Of a stretch of 64,000 bases of DNA, positions 9,814 to 18,767 are shown one piece after another (positions within the stretch are counted from its first letter, which is position 1; every line of letters starts with the position of its first letter). The position numbers and the translations under genes are program-made. This DNA is from Gracilimonas tropica DSM 19535. GTDB taxonomy: Bacteria > Bacteroidota > Rhodothermia > Balneolales > Balneolaceae. The stretch covers positions 360,854 through 424,853 of the forward strand of contig NZ_AQXG01000003.1 in the NCBI RefSeq assembly GCF_000375425.1, given 5' to 3'. The notes under the pieces were generated by a model. It did not search any database. It saw only the letters and a program-made list of their open reading frames with translations, and was not told the DNA's origin.

Positions 9814-11760
9814 ATGTCAAACCAAAAAATAACGCTCACTTTACCCGACGGATCACAACGCGAATATTCATCAGGAGTCACCGGACTTGAAGTTGCACAA
9901 TCTATAGCAGCCGGCTTAGCCCGTGCTGCCCTTAGCATTACGGTGAATGATGAAATTATAGATTTAGATCGCCCCATTACCGAAGATGCTGATATTGCCA
10001 TCAACACCTGGGACAGTGAAGACGGGAAATATACCTTTTGGCATTCATCGGCTCACTTACTTGCAGAGGCTATTCAGGAACTGTATCCTGAAGCTAAGTT
10101 TGCTATTGGCCCGCCCATCGAAAATGGCTTCTATTATGATATCGATTTTGGAGGACAGCAGATCAGCCAGGAAGACCTACCAAAGATCGAACAGAAGATG
10201 ATTGAGATGGCCCGGAAGAAATCCGAATTCGAGCGCAGGAATGTTTCTAAAGAAGAAGCACTCTCCTTCTACAAAGAAAGAGGAAATGAATATAAAGTTG
10301 AGCTGATCAAAGATCTGGAAGACGGTAATATCACTTTTTATACCCAAGGTGATTTTACCGATCTGTGTCGAGGTCCGCATATACCCAATACCGGTGATGT
10401 GAAAGCAGTGAAGCTTACCAGCCTGGCAGGAGCCTATTGGCGCGGTGATTCTGACAAACAGCAACTGACACGTATTTACGGCATCAGCTTTCCAAAGCAG
10501 AAGATGCTTGAGGAACACTTACACCGCATCGAAGAAGCCAAAAAGCGGGATCACCGAAAGCTTGGGAAAGAACTTGGCATTTACATGATCGACAATATGG
10601 TAGGCAGTGGCCTGCCTATGTGGCTCCCTAATGGAACCATTTTACGAAGAACACTGGAGGCTTTTCTTCGGGATGAACAGAAAAAGCGTGGTTATAAAGA
10701 AGTTATCACCCCACATATAGCAAATATTGAGCTGTACAAAACTTCCGGACATTATCCGTATTACAAAGACTCGCAATTCAATCCTATGGAAGTGGATGAT
10801 GAGGAATACATGCTCAAACCCATGAATTGCCCACATCATCATCGGATCTATTCCAATGAACTCAGAAGTTATCGGGATCTTCCGTTGCGATTGGCTGAAT
10901 TTGGTTCGGTTTACAGATATGAGCAATCCGGAGAACTAAGTGGACTTTCCCGCGTTCGGGGCTTTACTCAAGATGATGCCCATATTTATTGTACGCATGA
11001 TCAGCTGAAGCAAGAGATCAAAAACACCATTGAATTGACCCAACTTGTATTCAGCACGTTTGGCATGCCGGTGGATATTCGCCTCTCCTACCGTGATGAA
11101 AATGAAAAGAAATATGGTGGAAACACCGATTATTGGGATCGCGCTCAAAAAGAAATTAAAGAAGTGGCCGATGAGATGGAGCTGGATTATACTATCGCTC
11201 CGGGTGAAGCCAGTTTTTACGGCCCAAAAATTGACTTTATTATTCGGGATGCCATCGGACGAAAATGGCAGCTCGGAACCGTACAGGTTGATTATGTTAT
11301 GCCCGAGCGGTTTGATCTTACCTATATAGGTTCAGACAATGAGAAACACCGTCCGGTTATTATTCACCGTGCACCGTTTGGATCCATGGAGCGTTTCACC
11401 AGTATTTTGATTGAGCATTTTGCCGGTGATTTTCCACTTTGGCTATCACCTGAGCAAGTACGCATTCTTCCTATTTCAGATGAACAGAATGCATATGCAG
11501 AATACTGTTATGAGAAATTGAAAGAACTTGGAGTTCGTGTAGAACTTGACTCCCGAAGCGAACAAATCGGCGGAAAGATCCGTGATGCTGAAACGAGCAA
11601 GATCCCTTATATGTTGATTGTAGGTGCGAAAGAAGTCGAAAATGAAACCGTTTCAGTTCGCCGTCATAAAAAAGGCGATATTGGAACTTTCAAATTTTCT
11701 GATTTTCTTTCAGATGTAAACGAAGAAATTCAAACAAAAGCTTTACCAAATAAAGACTAA
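9814..11760 (+). CDS. thrS: Threonyl-tRNA synthetase
   Basis: A 648-residue class II synthetase that charges tRNA-Thr and edits mis-charged Ser-tRNA. Domains in order: TGS (about 1-65), N2 editing domain with the HSSAHLLAEAI metal-binding motif (about 75) and the CRGPHIPNTGDV segment, catalytic core with MNCPHHH and RVRGFTQDDAHIY, and a C-terminal anticodon-binding domain (QVRILPISDEQNAYA). Length is normal. The infC coding frame begins 18 bases after its stop, so thrS, infC, rpmI and rplT probably share a transcript, as is classical. No T-box or other leader structure is evident in the 160-base upstream region. Confidence 0.97.
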   Translation: MSNQKITLTLPDGSQREYSSGVTGLEVAQSIAAGLARAALSITVNDEIIDLDRPITEDADIAINTWDSEDGKYTFWHSSAHLLAEAIQELYPEAKFAIGPPIENGFYYDIDFGGQQISQEDLPKIEQKMIEMARKKSEFERRNVSKEEALSFYKERGNEYKVELIKDLEDGNITFYTQGDFTDLCRGPHIPNTGDVKAVKLTSLAGAYWRGDSDKQQLTRIYGISFPKQKMLEEHLHRIEEAKKRDHRKLGKELGIYMIDNMVGSGLPMWLPNGTILRRTLEAFLRDEQKKRGYKEVITPHIANIELYKTSGHYPYYKDSQFNPMEVDDEEYMLKPMNCPHHHRIYSNELRSYRDLPLRLAEFGSVYRYEQSGELSGLSRVRGFTQDDAHIYCTHDQLKQEIKNTIELTQLVFSTFGMPVDIRLSYRDENEKKYGGNTDYWDRAQKEIKEVADEMELDYTIAPGEASFYGPKIDFIIRDAIGRKWQLGTVQVDYVMPERFDLTYIGSDNEKHRPVIIHRAPFGSMERFTSILIEHFAGDFPLWLSPEQVRILPISDEQNAYAEYCYEKLKELGVRVELDSRSEQIGGKIRDAETSKIPYMLIVGAKEVENETVSVRRHKKGDIGTFKFSDFLSDVNEEIQTKALPNKD

Positions 11761-11778
11761 CTAAACAACGAGGTTACT

Positions 11779-12324
11779 ATCGCAAGAAGAAGTTACTCGC
11801 GGCGACCACCCAAAAATGAGGATCGCCCAAGAATTAATGAAGAAATCAGAGCCGATAAAGTACGGGTAATTAAACCCGATGAAGAACACGAGATCACATC
11901 CGTGGATCGTGCCATTAAAATTGCTGAATCGTACAATCTGGATCTGGTTGAAGTTGCTCCTAAAGCAAACCCTCCCGTTTGCAAGGTGATCGACTTCGGT
12001 AAGTACATGTACGAAAAGAAAAAGAAAGAGAAAGAAGCCAAAAAGAAACAGCATACTGTTTCTGTGAAAGAATTGCGCTTCCGGCCTAATACGGACGATC
12101 ATGATCTTGAATTTAAAACCCGCCACGCCCGCGAATTTTTGGAAAGCGGAGATAAGGTAAAAGCAACCGTTCAGTTTCGTGGACGTGATATGCTTTATAC
12201 AGAAAAAGGCGAATTATTGCTTTTGCAACTCGCTAAAGATCTTTCTGATGTGGGTAAAATTGAATCAAAGCCAAATATGGAAGGCCGTAGAATGATCATG
12301 ATGTTAACCCCTTCCAAAAGTTAA
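11779..12324 (+). CDS. infC: Translation initiation factor IF-3 with ATC start codon
   Basis: IF-3 binds the 30S subunit, blocks premature subunit joining and proofreads start codons. The first in-frame ATG/GTG (GTG 11902) would cut off the conserved N-domain. The frame is open upstream to the thrS stop and encodes RPRINEEIRADKVRVI, the universal IF-3 N-terminus, preceded by ARRSYSRRPP. The best start is ATC at 11779, six bases after a GAGG ribosome site (11770-11773), giving 181 residues. IF-3 genes classically use AUU/AUC starts so that IF-3 represses its own translation; this fits that pattern. The C-domain shows KELRFRP and DLEFKTRHA. The exact start is inferred. Confidence 0.9.
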   Translation: MARRSYSRRPPKNEDRPRINEEIRADKVRVIKPDEEHEITSVDRAIKIAESYNLDLVEVAPKANPPVCKVIDFGKYMYEKKKKEKEAKKKQHTVSVKELRFRPNTDDHDLEFKTRHAREFLESGDKVKATVQFRGRDMLYTEKGELLLLQLAKDLSDVGKIESKPNMEGRRMIMMLTPSKS

Positions 12325-12399
12325 TTCCTTCGTTGCACAGGGATATAATTCTCCCTATTTTATAAGTCTTTAAATTTTCACAAAAGTTGGTGGATTTCC

Positions 12400-12600
12400 A
12401 TGCCAAAAATGAAAAGCAACAGTGGTGCCAAAAAGCGGTTTAAAGTTACCGGATCCGGTAAAATTAAACGTAAAAAAGCTTTTAAGCGTCACATTTTGAC
12501 CAAAAAAAGTAGTAAAACTAAGAGACAGCTTGGAAAAGACACATTGGTGGACAAAGCCGATGAAAAGTCTATCAAAAAGCAGATCCCTTATAAATTTTAA
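12400..12600 (+). CDS. rpmI: Ribosomal protein bL35
   Basis: A 66-residue, very basic protein with the bL35 pattern [20 protein letters not shown] and [11 protein letters not shown]. It is part of the 50S subunit. It sits between infC and rplT in the standard order, with 75 bases to infC and 19 to rplT. The start ATG has little Shine-Dalgarno sequence. Confidence 0.97.
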   Translation: MPKMKSNSGAKKRFKVTGSGKIKRKKAFKRHILTKKSSKTKRQLGKDTLVDKADEKSIKKQIPYKF

Positions 12601-12619
12601 TCACTAAACACACGACAAA

Positions 12620-12967
12620 ATGCCACGTTCATTAAATTTGGTGGCTTCCCGTCGCCGTCGCAAGAAGATTATCAATCAAGCGAAAGGTTACTGGGGCAAG
12701 CGTAAAAACGTTTATACGATTTCTAAAAATGCGGTTGAGAAAGGTCTTCTATACCAATATCGCGACCGCAAGAATCGTAAACGTAATTTCCGTCGTCTAT
12801 GGATTACCCGCATCAATGCGGCTGCTCGACTGAACGGTACTACTTATTCTAAGCTCATCCACGGGATGAAGCAGAAGGATATGCAGATCAACCGTAAAGT
12901 ACTTGCAGATTTAGCCGTACACGATGCAGACACGTTTGCTGCTATTGTTCAGGAAGCCACTGCTTAA
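12620..12967 (+). CDS. rplT: Ribosomal protein bL20
   Basis: A 115-residue 50S assembly protein with the bL20 motifs [29 protein letters not shown] and [20 protein letters not shown]. In E. coli L20 also represses the rpmI-rplT mRNA; no matching leader structure was established here. A strong terminator follows at 12985. Confidence 0.97.
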   Translation: MPRSLNLVASRRRRKKIINQAKGYWGKRKNVYTISKNAVEKGLLYQYRDRKNRKRNFRRLWITRINAAARLNGTTYSKLIHGMKQKDMQINRKVLADLAVHDADTFAAIVQEATA

Positions 12968-12984
12968 TTGCATATATTTTTACT

Positions 12985-13030
12985 AAAACCGGTAGATCTT
13001 TTTCATAAGGTTTACCGGTTTTTTTATTTT
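12985..13030 (+). terminator. Terminator after rplT
   Basis: The arms AAAACCGGTA and TACCGGTTTT enclose a loop of about 18 bases and are followed by a T-rich run, 18 bases after the rplT stop. It separates the infC operon from pheST. Confidence 0.8.
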
Positions 13031-13107
13031 TGGGAATTGTGTTTTGGTTCCAATTAAGAGCTTATTGACACAGTCACAATAATATACCTTATAACATACT
13101 TCGTTCT

Positions 13108-13133
13108 CGTTCCACACGCTCCGCGTTGGAACG
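13108..13133. repeat. Small palindromic (REP-like) element in the pheS leader
   Basis: The arms CGTTCCA (13108-13114) and TGGAACG (13127-13133) flank a CG-rich core that pairs further (CGC/GCG). The wording (CGTTCCA...CTCCGCG...TGGAACG) resembles common extragenic palindromes in other bacteria. It is AT-poor compared with its surroundings. No U-tract follows. Confidence 0.55.
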
Positions 13134-13161
13134 CACATACTCACAATTAGATAAAGCATCT

Positions 13162-14169
13162 ATGCTTGATGACATCAAAGTCTTAGAACAAGAAATTCAA
13201 CAATTCAAGATCACTAACCAGGATCAGCTTGAGGAATTCCGGTTGGAATTCCTCTCCCGAAATGGGAAAGTTCAGTCTATGTTCAAAAACATGGGCAAAG
13301 TTCCAAAACAAGATCGAGCTGAGGTGGGAAAGGCCATGAATCTGGTAAAAGTATTGGCTGAATCAAAATTTGAAGATGCCAAACTGGCGCTTGAACAAGA
13401 CCAAACCAAAGACCTGAGTGCCCGTGATGATATCACGCTCACTCCACCTTCCTGGCCTCTGGGTTCGTTGCATCCGCTCACCCAAACGCTTGAAGAGATG
13501 AAATCTATTTTCTACCGGCTGGGTTTTACCATTGCAGATGGTCCGGAGATCGAAGATGATTTTCACAACTTCACCGCGCTGAACTTCCCTCCCAATCACC
13601 CCGCCCGAGATGAGCAGGACACCTTTTTCATCCGGAAAAGTGACGATCCTGATATGCAGGATTTAGTGCTTAGAACACATACTTCCCCGGTTCAAATCAG
13701 ATTGATGGAAAATACGAAACCGCCCATTCGTGCTATTATGCCAGGACGTGTATATCGGAATGAAGCGGTATCCCCGAAATCGTATTTCCTGTTTCACCAG
13801 GTTGAAGCGCTTTACGTGGATGAAAATGTCAGCGTAGCCGATTTAAAGGAAACGCTTATCACTTTTGCCAAACTTATGTTTGGAACGGATGTAAAATACC
13901 GGTTACGTCCCGGTTTCTTCCCTTTCACCGAACCCAGTTTAGAGATGGATGTTTGGTGGGGATCTGAAAAAGATGGAAAGTGGCTGGAAATTCTGGGCTC
14001 CGGAATGGTAGATCCCAATGTATTCAAACATGCCGGCGTAGATCCTGAAAAATACACCGGATTTGCCTGGGGTATGGGTGTGGAACGCATTGCGATTCTG
14101 CGTCACGGAATTGATGACATCCGTACCTTTTACGAAAACGACGTACGCTTTTTAGAACAGTTTAATTAA
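13162..14169 (+). CDS. pheS: Phenylalanyl-tRNA synthetase alpha subunit
   Basis: The catalytic class II subunit of the alpha2-beta2 PheRS. I chose ATG 13162 (MLDDIKVLEQEI, 335 residues) rather than the upstream in-frame TTG 13126, because PheS proteins start at this coiled-coil helix and the extension would be read from the palindromic element. The N-terminal helical arm contains the FLSRNGKVQSMFKNMGKVP motif region. The catalytic core has HPLTQTLEEM, DGPEIEDDFHNF, LRTHTSPVQ, RVYRNEAVSP and GMGVERIAILRHGIDDIR. pheT follows after 18 bases. Confidence 0.96.
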   Translation: MLDDIKVLEQEIQQFKITNQDQLEEFRLEFLSRNGKVQSMFKNMGKVPKQDRAEVGKAMNLVKVLAESKFEDAKLALEQDQTKDLSARDDITLTPPSWPLGSLHPLTQTLEEMKSIFYRLGFTIADGPEIEDDFHNFTALNFPPNHPARDEQDTFFIRKSDDPDMQDLVLRTHTSPVQIRLMENTKPPIRAIMPGRVYRNEAVSPKSYFLFHQVEALYVDENVSVADLKETLITFAKLMFGTDVKYRLRPGFFPFTEPSLEMDVWWGSEKDGKWLEILGSGMVDPNVFKHAGVDPEKYTGFAWGMGVERIAILRHGIDDIRTFYENDVRFLEQFN

Positions 14170-14187
14170 ACACCGCTCTCTCTTTAA

Positions 14188-16596
14188 ATGAAAGTATCCT
14201 ACAACTGGCTTAACGAATTTATTGACCTTCCGCTTTCACCGGAAGAAACCGCAGAAAAATTAACGCTCATTGGACTTGAAGTCGAAGAGATCGAAGAATA
14301 CGGCAGCTCGCTGGACGGCGTGATAGTCGGCGAAGTACTCGAAGTTCGGGAACATCCCAATGCCGACAGGCTTCAAGTTTGCGATGTAAACCTGGGCGAT
14401 TCCAAAACGCAGATCGTATGTGGAGCAAAAAATGTGGCAGCCGGACAAAAAGTACCCGTAGCAACCGTGGGCTCTACCCTGCCAATCAAACTGGATGACG
14501 GCTCATTCCTGAAGATCAAGAAAGCCAAATTACGCGGGGAAGTTTCTGAAGGGATGATCTGTGCGGAAGACGAATTGGGCCTTGGCACCGACCATTCCGG
14601 CATCATGGTTTTAGAAGGAAATCCAAAAGTGGGAACCCCTATATCTGAGATCTTCGATCTTTATCAGGATACGATTATTGATATCGCCATCACACCAAAC
14701 CGGCCGGATGCCACTTGTCATTTGGGAGTTGCGCGGGATTTATCTGCAGCATTGAATCTGGAACTGAAAAAGCCTGAAATTCCATCCGGGAAAGTCGTTG
14801 AGGATTCGGATGACATCACCATAAAAATTAAGAATACAGATAAGTGTCACCGCTATGTAGGTAAAATGGTGAAAGGTGTGGAAATCAAAGAATCGCCCCG
14901 CTGGCTGCAAAATAAGCTAAAGGCAATCGGAGTGCGGCCGGTGAATAATGTGGTCGATGTAACCAATTTTGTGATGCTGGAACTGGGTCAGCCCCTGCAT
15001 GCTTTTGATTATACTACGATCCGCGGAAAAGAAATCGTTGTTAAAGATTTTGACAACGAAATTGAATTTGAAACGCTGGACCATGTAAAACGAAAATGTT
15101 CTCCGGGCACGTTGTTCATTTGTGATGGAGAAGGTCCCGTTGCTATTGCCGGCGTTATGGGTGGAGTGGATTCTGAAGTCAACGATGACACCACCGACAT
15201 CCTCATCGAAAGCGCGTATTTCGATCCGGGTTCTATCCGCAGAACGGCAAAAGAGCAATCGCTTCAAACTGATGCCTCCTATCGTTTTGAGCGCGGAATT
15301 GACCCTAATTTACAAGCCATTGCTGCGGAACGAGCCGCTCAGTTGATTGCAGAATTGGCTGGTGGAACAATCTCAGATGAAACCATCGACATTCATCCCA
15401 CCAAAACAGAAACGCATGAACTCACGCTTCGCAAAAGTTATGTAAATCGATTGCTGGGTACTGATTTCGAGATCGAAACGATTGCTAACATTTTGGATGG
15501 CCTGGAGCTGAATGAAGTTTCCAGAGATGAAGACACCATCACCTATGAGATCCCAACCTTCCGCCCTGATCTTGAGCGAGAAGTGGACCTGATCGAGGAA
15601 GTTGGGCGATTGTTTGATTACAACAAAATTCCTTATCCCGGACATGGAATTTTTGTTTCATCTGAGCCCATCAATGAGTGGGAGAAATTGAATCAGAAAA
15701 TTCGTGAGACGGCTCAACAGCTTGGACTTCGGGAAATTTATTCCAACTCGCTGATCTCAGAAAAAGACGCAGCCCTTTACGGAGACCTTGACGATATGAT
15801 CCCTGCATTAAATCCACTCAATAAAGATAACAGCACACTCCGTCCTTCCCTTTTGCATGGTTTTATGAAATCAGCGTCCTATAATTTCAACCGAAAAACA
15901 GCCGGAATTCGCTTTTTTGAATTGGGACATGTGTTCAATAAAGACGAAAAAGGAAGCTACTATAAGGGCATCAAAGAAGAAGTGCATGTACTTTTTGGGT
16001 TGGCTGGGTTAAAAAACAAGGATACCTGGTCTAAAGAGGCTGAATCTTATTCCGTATTTGACCTTAAAGCGCTCGTTAATGCTTTTTTCACCAAACTGAA
16101 TTTGATCGATCATATTTCCGCAAAAGCTGAAAACGAGACTACCCTTACCTATTACTGGGGAGATGTTGAGATCGGTTCGTTGTTTGTTCCGGGCGATGAC
16201 CTCAAGAAAGCCTACGATTTTGATCAGGAAGCCTTTGTAGCGGAGCTGTCAGTTTCTGACATTGCTGAAGCGCTTAAAGTGATTCCGCCTCACACCTTCC
16301 AGTCGGTGCCCAAATTCCCGGCTTTTGAATTCGATTTTGCAGTGATTGTCCCTCAGCAGGTGTCCGCCGGAGAGCTGATGGAAGTGATCAAAGACAAAGC
16401 CGGCGACCAACTGCAAGACATTGATATATTTGATGTTTTTGAAGGTGAATCAATCGGTGAAGGGAACAAAAGTCTGGCCTTCAGGCTACAATTTCTTGAT
16501 CGCAACAAAACCTTGAATATCAAACAAGTAGAACCTATTATTCAGCGTATAGTTAAATCCCTTGAAAAGGAATTTTCAGCTAAACTCAGAGGGTAA
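14188..16596 (+). CDS. pheT: Phenylalanyl-tRNA synthetase beta subunit
   Basis: An 802-residue non-catalytic subunit of PheRS that binds tRNA-Phe and edits mis-charged Tyr. Visible: start MKVSYNWLNEFIDLPL, tRNA-binding (EMAP-like) domain (VGEVLEVREHPNADRLQVCDV, about 46-66), B3/4 editing domain (GVARDLSAAL, GVRPVNNVVDVTNFVMLELGQPLHAFD), B5 domain with TDASYRFERGIDP, the catalytic-like core, and a C-terminal ferredoxin-like anticodon domain (FPAFEFDFAVIVP). Full length. It ends 16 bases before the next small gene, so it is probably co-transcribed with the cell-division genes. Confidence 0.96.
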   Translation: MKVSYNWLNEFIDLPLSPEETAEKLTLIGLEVEEIEEYGSSLDGVIVGEVLEVREHPNADRLQVCDVNLGDSKTQIVCGAKNVAAGQKVPVATVGSTLPIKLDDGSFLKIKKAKLRGEVSEGMICAEDELGLGTDHSGIMVLEGNPKVGTPISEIFDLYQDTIIDIAITPNRPDATCHLGVARDLSAALNLELKKPEIPSGKVVEDSDDITIKIKNTDKCHRYVGKMVKGVEIKESPRWLQNKLKAIGVRPVNNVVDVTNFVMLELGQPLHAFDYTTIRGKEIVVKDFDNEIEFETLDHVKRKCSPGTLFICDGEGPVAIAGVMGGVDSEVNDDTTDILIESAYFDPGSIRRTAKEQSLQTDASYRFERGIDPNLQAIAAERAAQLIAELAGGTISDETIDIHPTKTETHELTLRKSYVNRLLGTDFEIETIANILDGLELNEVSRDEDTITYEIPTFRPDLEREVDLIEEVGRLFDYNKIPYPGHGIFVSSEPINEWEKLNQKIRETAQQLGLREIYSNSLISEKDAALYGDLDDMIPALNPLNKDNSTLRPSLLHGFMKSASYNFNRKTAGIRFFELGHVFNKDEKGSYYKGIKEEVHVLFGLAGLKNKDTWSKEAESYSVFDLKALVNAFFTKLNLIDHISAKAENETTLTYYWGDVEIGSLFVPGDDLKKAYDFDQEAFVAELSVSDIAEALKVIPPHTFQSVPKFPAFEFDFAVIVPQQVSAGELMEVIKDKAGDQLQDIDIFDVFEGESIGEGNKSLAFRLQFLDRNKTLNIKQVEPIIQRIVKSLEKEFSAKLRG

Positions 16597-16612
16597 TTAA
16601 TCTCGATAACGT

Positions 16613-16867
16613 ATGAATAAACTTGCACAACAAAGTGATAAGTTCAGGCGGCTGCTGGATGAAGTTGGCACCGAGGTTGAACAACTTAAACAGGAAATTC
16701 GTGAGCTCAAACGAGACAACGCCAAATTAAAGGCTAAGCTCGAAGAAGAGCACGAAAAGCAAACCGATATTTTTTCTGCTATAAGTGAAAGCGAGCGTTT
16801 GGCTTTACGGCAGCATGTGCAAGGACTCATTCAAAAGATCGATCATCACCTGGGAGTTGACTCATGA
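16613..16867 (+). CDS. Small coiled-coil protein upstream of zapA
   Basis: An 84-residue, charged, soluble protein. Residues about 8-60 form a continuous predicted coiled coil (heptad pattern in VEQLKQEIRELKRDNAKLKA). It overlaps the zapA start by four bases (ATGA), so translation is probably coupled. I recognise no named family. Its position directly before zapA and its size and coil resemble ZapB, the partner of ZapA at the FtsZ ring; this functional analogy is inference. A phosphatase or translation role is not suggested by anything visible. Confidence 0.75.
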   Translation: MNKLAQQSDKFRRLLDEVGTEVEQLKQEIRELKRDNAKLKAKLEEEHEKQTDIFSAISESERLALRQHVQGLIQKIDHHLGVDS

Positions 16868-17157
16868 AATCTATTAAAGTTTCCATTTTAGGAAAACAAT
16901 ACCCGCTGAAAGTAGAAGATCATGAAGAAGAAGCGATGCTGCGCATTTGCAAGTTCGTGGATGAGCGGTTCAAAACTTATCGTCAACAGTTGGTGAAACA
17001 ACCTGAGTCTACGGTAATGGTATTAGCTGCCCTCAGTATAGCTGAAGAGTTATTCGAAGCACGAAATGCCAAGAGTGAGCTTGAGAACAGTGAAGAAGTC
17101 CTCATGGAACGGGTAAATCACAGCCTTGAACGGTTACTTTCAGAAATTAAAGAATAA
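16864..17157 (+). CDS. zapA: Cell division protein ZapA
   Basis: A 97-residue FtsZ-associated protein that bundles FtsZ protofilaments at mid-cell. The ZapA pattern is visible: N-terminal beta region MKSIKVSILGKQYPLKVEDHEE, then KFVDERFKTYR, a long helix with VMVLAALSIAEELFEA, and a C-terminal coiled coil. It is coupled to the preceding coiled-coil gene by an ATGA overlap and followed 27 bases later by ymdB, a familiar Bacteroidota arrangement in which rny is often also present; rny is absent here. Confidence 0.9.
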   Translation: MKSIKVSILGKQYPLKVEDHEEEAMLRICKFVDERFKTYRQQLVKQPESTVMVLAALSIAEELFEARNAKSELENSEEVLMERVNHSLERLLSEIKE

Positions 17158-17184
17158 AGCACTTATAAATAGCAGGAGTCCATT

Positions 17185-18000
17185 TTGGCTGATACAATCA
17201 GCATTTTTTTTGTAGGAGATATTGTTGGCGACCCCGGTATCGAAATGGTAAATACATTTCTTCCCAGTCTGATCAAGAAATATGATGCCGACTTTGTGAT
17301 CGCTAATGCAGAAAACTCCCATGAAGGTTTTGGAACGAATCGGCACATCATAAAAAACTTGTTAGAACTTGGGGTCAGTGTTGTAACCGGAGGCGACCAT
17401 TCCTTTGATAAATGGAAAGTGTTCGACTACATGCGTGAGCACGATCACATCCTCCGCCCCCTTAATTATCCAAAAGGTAATGCAGGACTTGGATTCAGTG
17501 TTTTCCCGGTTCCCAATAAAGAGCGCCTCAAAGTAGGCGTGCTGAATTTACAGGGAAGAACGTTTATGAACGCCATAGATGATCCATTCTCTGCGGCCGA
17601 ATGGGCTTTGGAAAAGATCAGAGAAGAGACCAATATCATTTTTGTGGATTTCCATGCCGAAGCTACCGCCGAAAAACAATCCATGGGCTGGCATATTGAT
17701 GGCAAAGCTTCCGTGATGGTTGGAACGCACACACACGTGCAAACCAACGATGCGCGAATTCTACCGCAGGGAACCGGCTACCTGACCGATGCCGGCATGA
17801 CCGGCTCATTCAATTCTGTGATTGGGATGGACAAAAAAGTAGCCATCAAGCGGCTAATGACCGGCGTTCACCAAAAATATCAGGCCGCCAAAGGAGATAA
17901 CCAGCTTTGTGGAGCATTTGCAAAAGTGGATGTAGAAACCGGCCGGTGCGTTCATATTGAACCTGTGACCTATCCGGGACTAGAATCCTCAAGGAATTAA
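17185..18000 (+). CDS. ymdB: YmdB-family metallophosphoesterase
   Basis: A 271-residue member of the TIGR00282/YmdB family, dinuclear-metal phosphodiesterases shown in Bacillus to act on 2',3'-cyclic nucleotides. The metal ligands are visible: FVGDIVGDPG (Asp), ANAENS (Glu-Asn), GGDHSFD, VDFHAEATAEKQ (His, Glu) and GTHTHVQTND. The start is TTG 17185, supported by a clear AGGAG ribosome site at 17174-17178 and by the conserved N-terminus. It is followed by lolD after three bases, so it probably shares a transcript with zapA and lolD. Confidence 0.92.
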   Translation: MADTISIFFVGDIVGDPGIEMVNTFLPSLIKKYDADFVIANAENSHEGFGTNRHIIKNLLELGVSVVTGGDHSFDKWKVFDYMREHDHILRPLNYPKGNAGLGFSVFPVPNKERLKVGVLNLQGRTFMNAIDDPFSAAEWALEKIREETNIIFVDFHAEATAEKQSMGWHIDGKASVMVGTHTHVQTNDARILPQGTGYLTDAGMTGSFNSVIGMDKKVAIKRLMTGVHQKYQAAKGDNQLCGAFAKVDVETGRCVHIEPVTYPGLESSRN

Positions 18001-18003
18001 ATA

Positions 18004-18696
18004 ATGGCTGAGAAAAAGATTGTTTTAGAGGCCAAAGACCTTTACAAAAGTTTTCCTGCCGGACAAGGCAAAGATGAATTGCATGTGTTGCAGGGATTAA
18101 ATCTTGAGATCGAGGAAGGCAGTATCACCTCTATTGTAGGATCCAGCGGAAGTGGTAAAAGCACCTTACTTCACATTCTTGGAGGATTGGATACCGCAGA
18201 CCGTGGAGATGTATTCTGGGGTGGAAAGAATATCACAGAATATAAATCAGATGACCTTGCGGAATTCCGAAACCGGTACATAGGTTTCGTGTTTCAGTTT
18301 CATCACCTGTTACCGGAATTTACTGCTTTAGAAAATGTGGCTATGCCCGCTCTTATTGCAGGAACTTCCAACAAAGAAGCTTTTGCAAGAGCCCAGGAAT
18401 TATTGAACCTTTTTGGTATTGAAGGTAGAAAAAATCACCGACCGACCGAACTTTCAGGGGGAGAACAACAACGAGTTTCCATGGCCCGGGCGCTTATGAA
18501 TCATCCCAAGATCATTCTTGCTGACGAACCCACTGGAAACCTGGACCAAGATAATACCAATATAATTCTTGACCAGTTATTTGAGCTTAGGGATGCTGTT
18601 GGGGTTTCGGTGCTGCTCATTACCCATGAAAAGGAAATAGCAGAACGTTCTGACCGTATCCTGAATCTTAAAAAAGGTATCCTGAAACCACTTTAA
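18004..18696 (+). CDS. lolD: LolD-type ABC transporter ATPase
   Basis: A 230-residue ATPase of the MacB/LolD class, likely powering release of lipoproteins from the inner membrane. Walker A is VGSSGSGKST (about residue 43), the Q-loop FVFQFHHLLPEFTALENV is the LolD-type form, the signature is LSGGEQQR, Walker B is IILADEPTGNLD, and the H-loop is LLITHE. No permease is adjacent; the LolC/E-like permease at 62626 in the same window is a plausible partner, which is inference. Confidence 0.87.
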   Translation: MAEKKIVLEAKDLYKSFPAGQGKDELHVLQGLNLEIEEGSITSIVGSSGSGKSTLLHILGGLDTADRGDVFWGGKNITEYKSDDLAEFRNRYIGFVFQFHHLLPEFTALENVAMPALIAGTSNKEAFARAQELLNLFGIEGRKNHRPTELSGGEQQRVSMARALMNHPKIILADEPTGNLDQDNTNIILDQLFELRDAVGVSVLLITHEKEIAERSDRILNLKKGILKPL

Positions 18697-18767
18697 CGTT
18701 TTGGGAAGTCCGAAAACAGTCCTATTTTTACAGCCTTAAAAAATCACAGCTATATCAATTAAAAATT

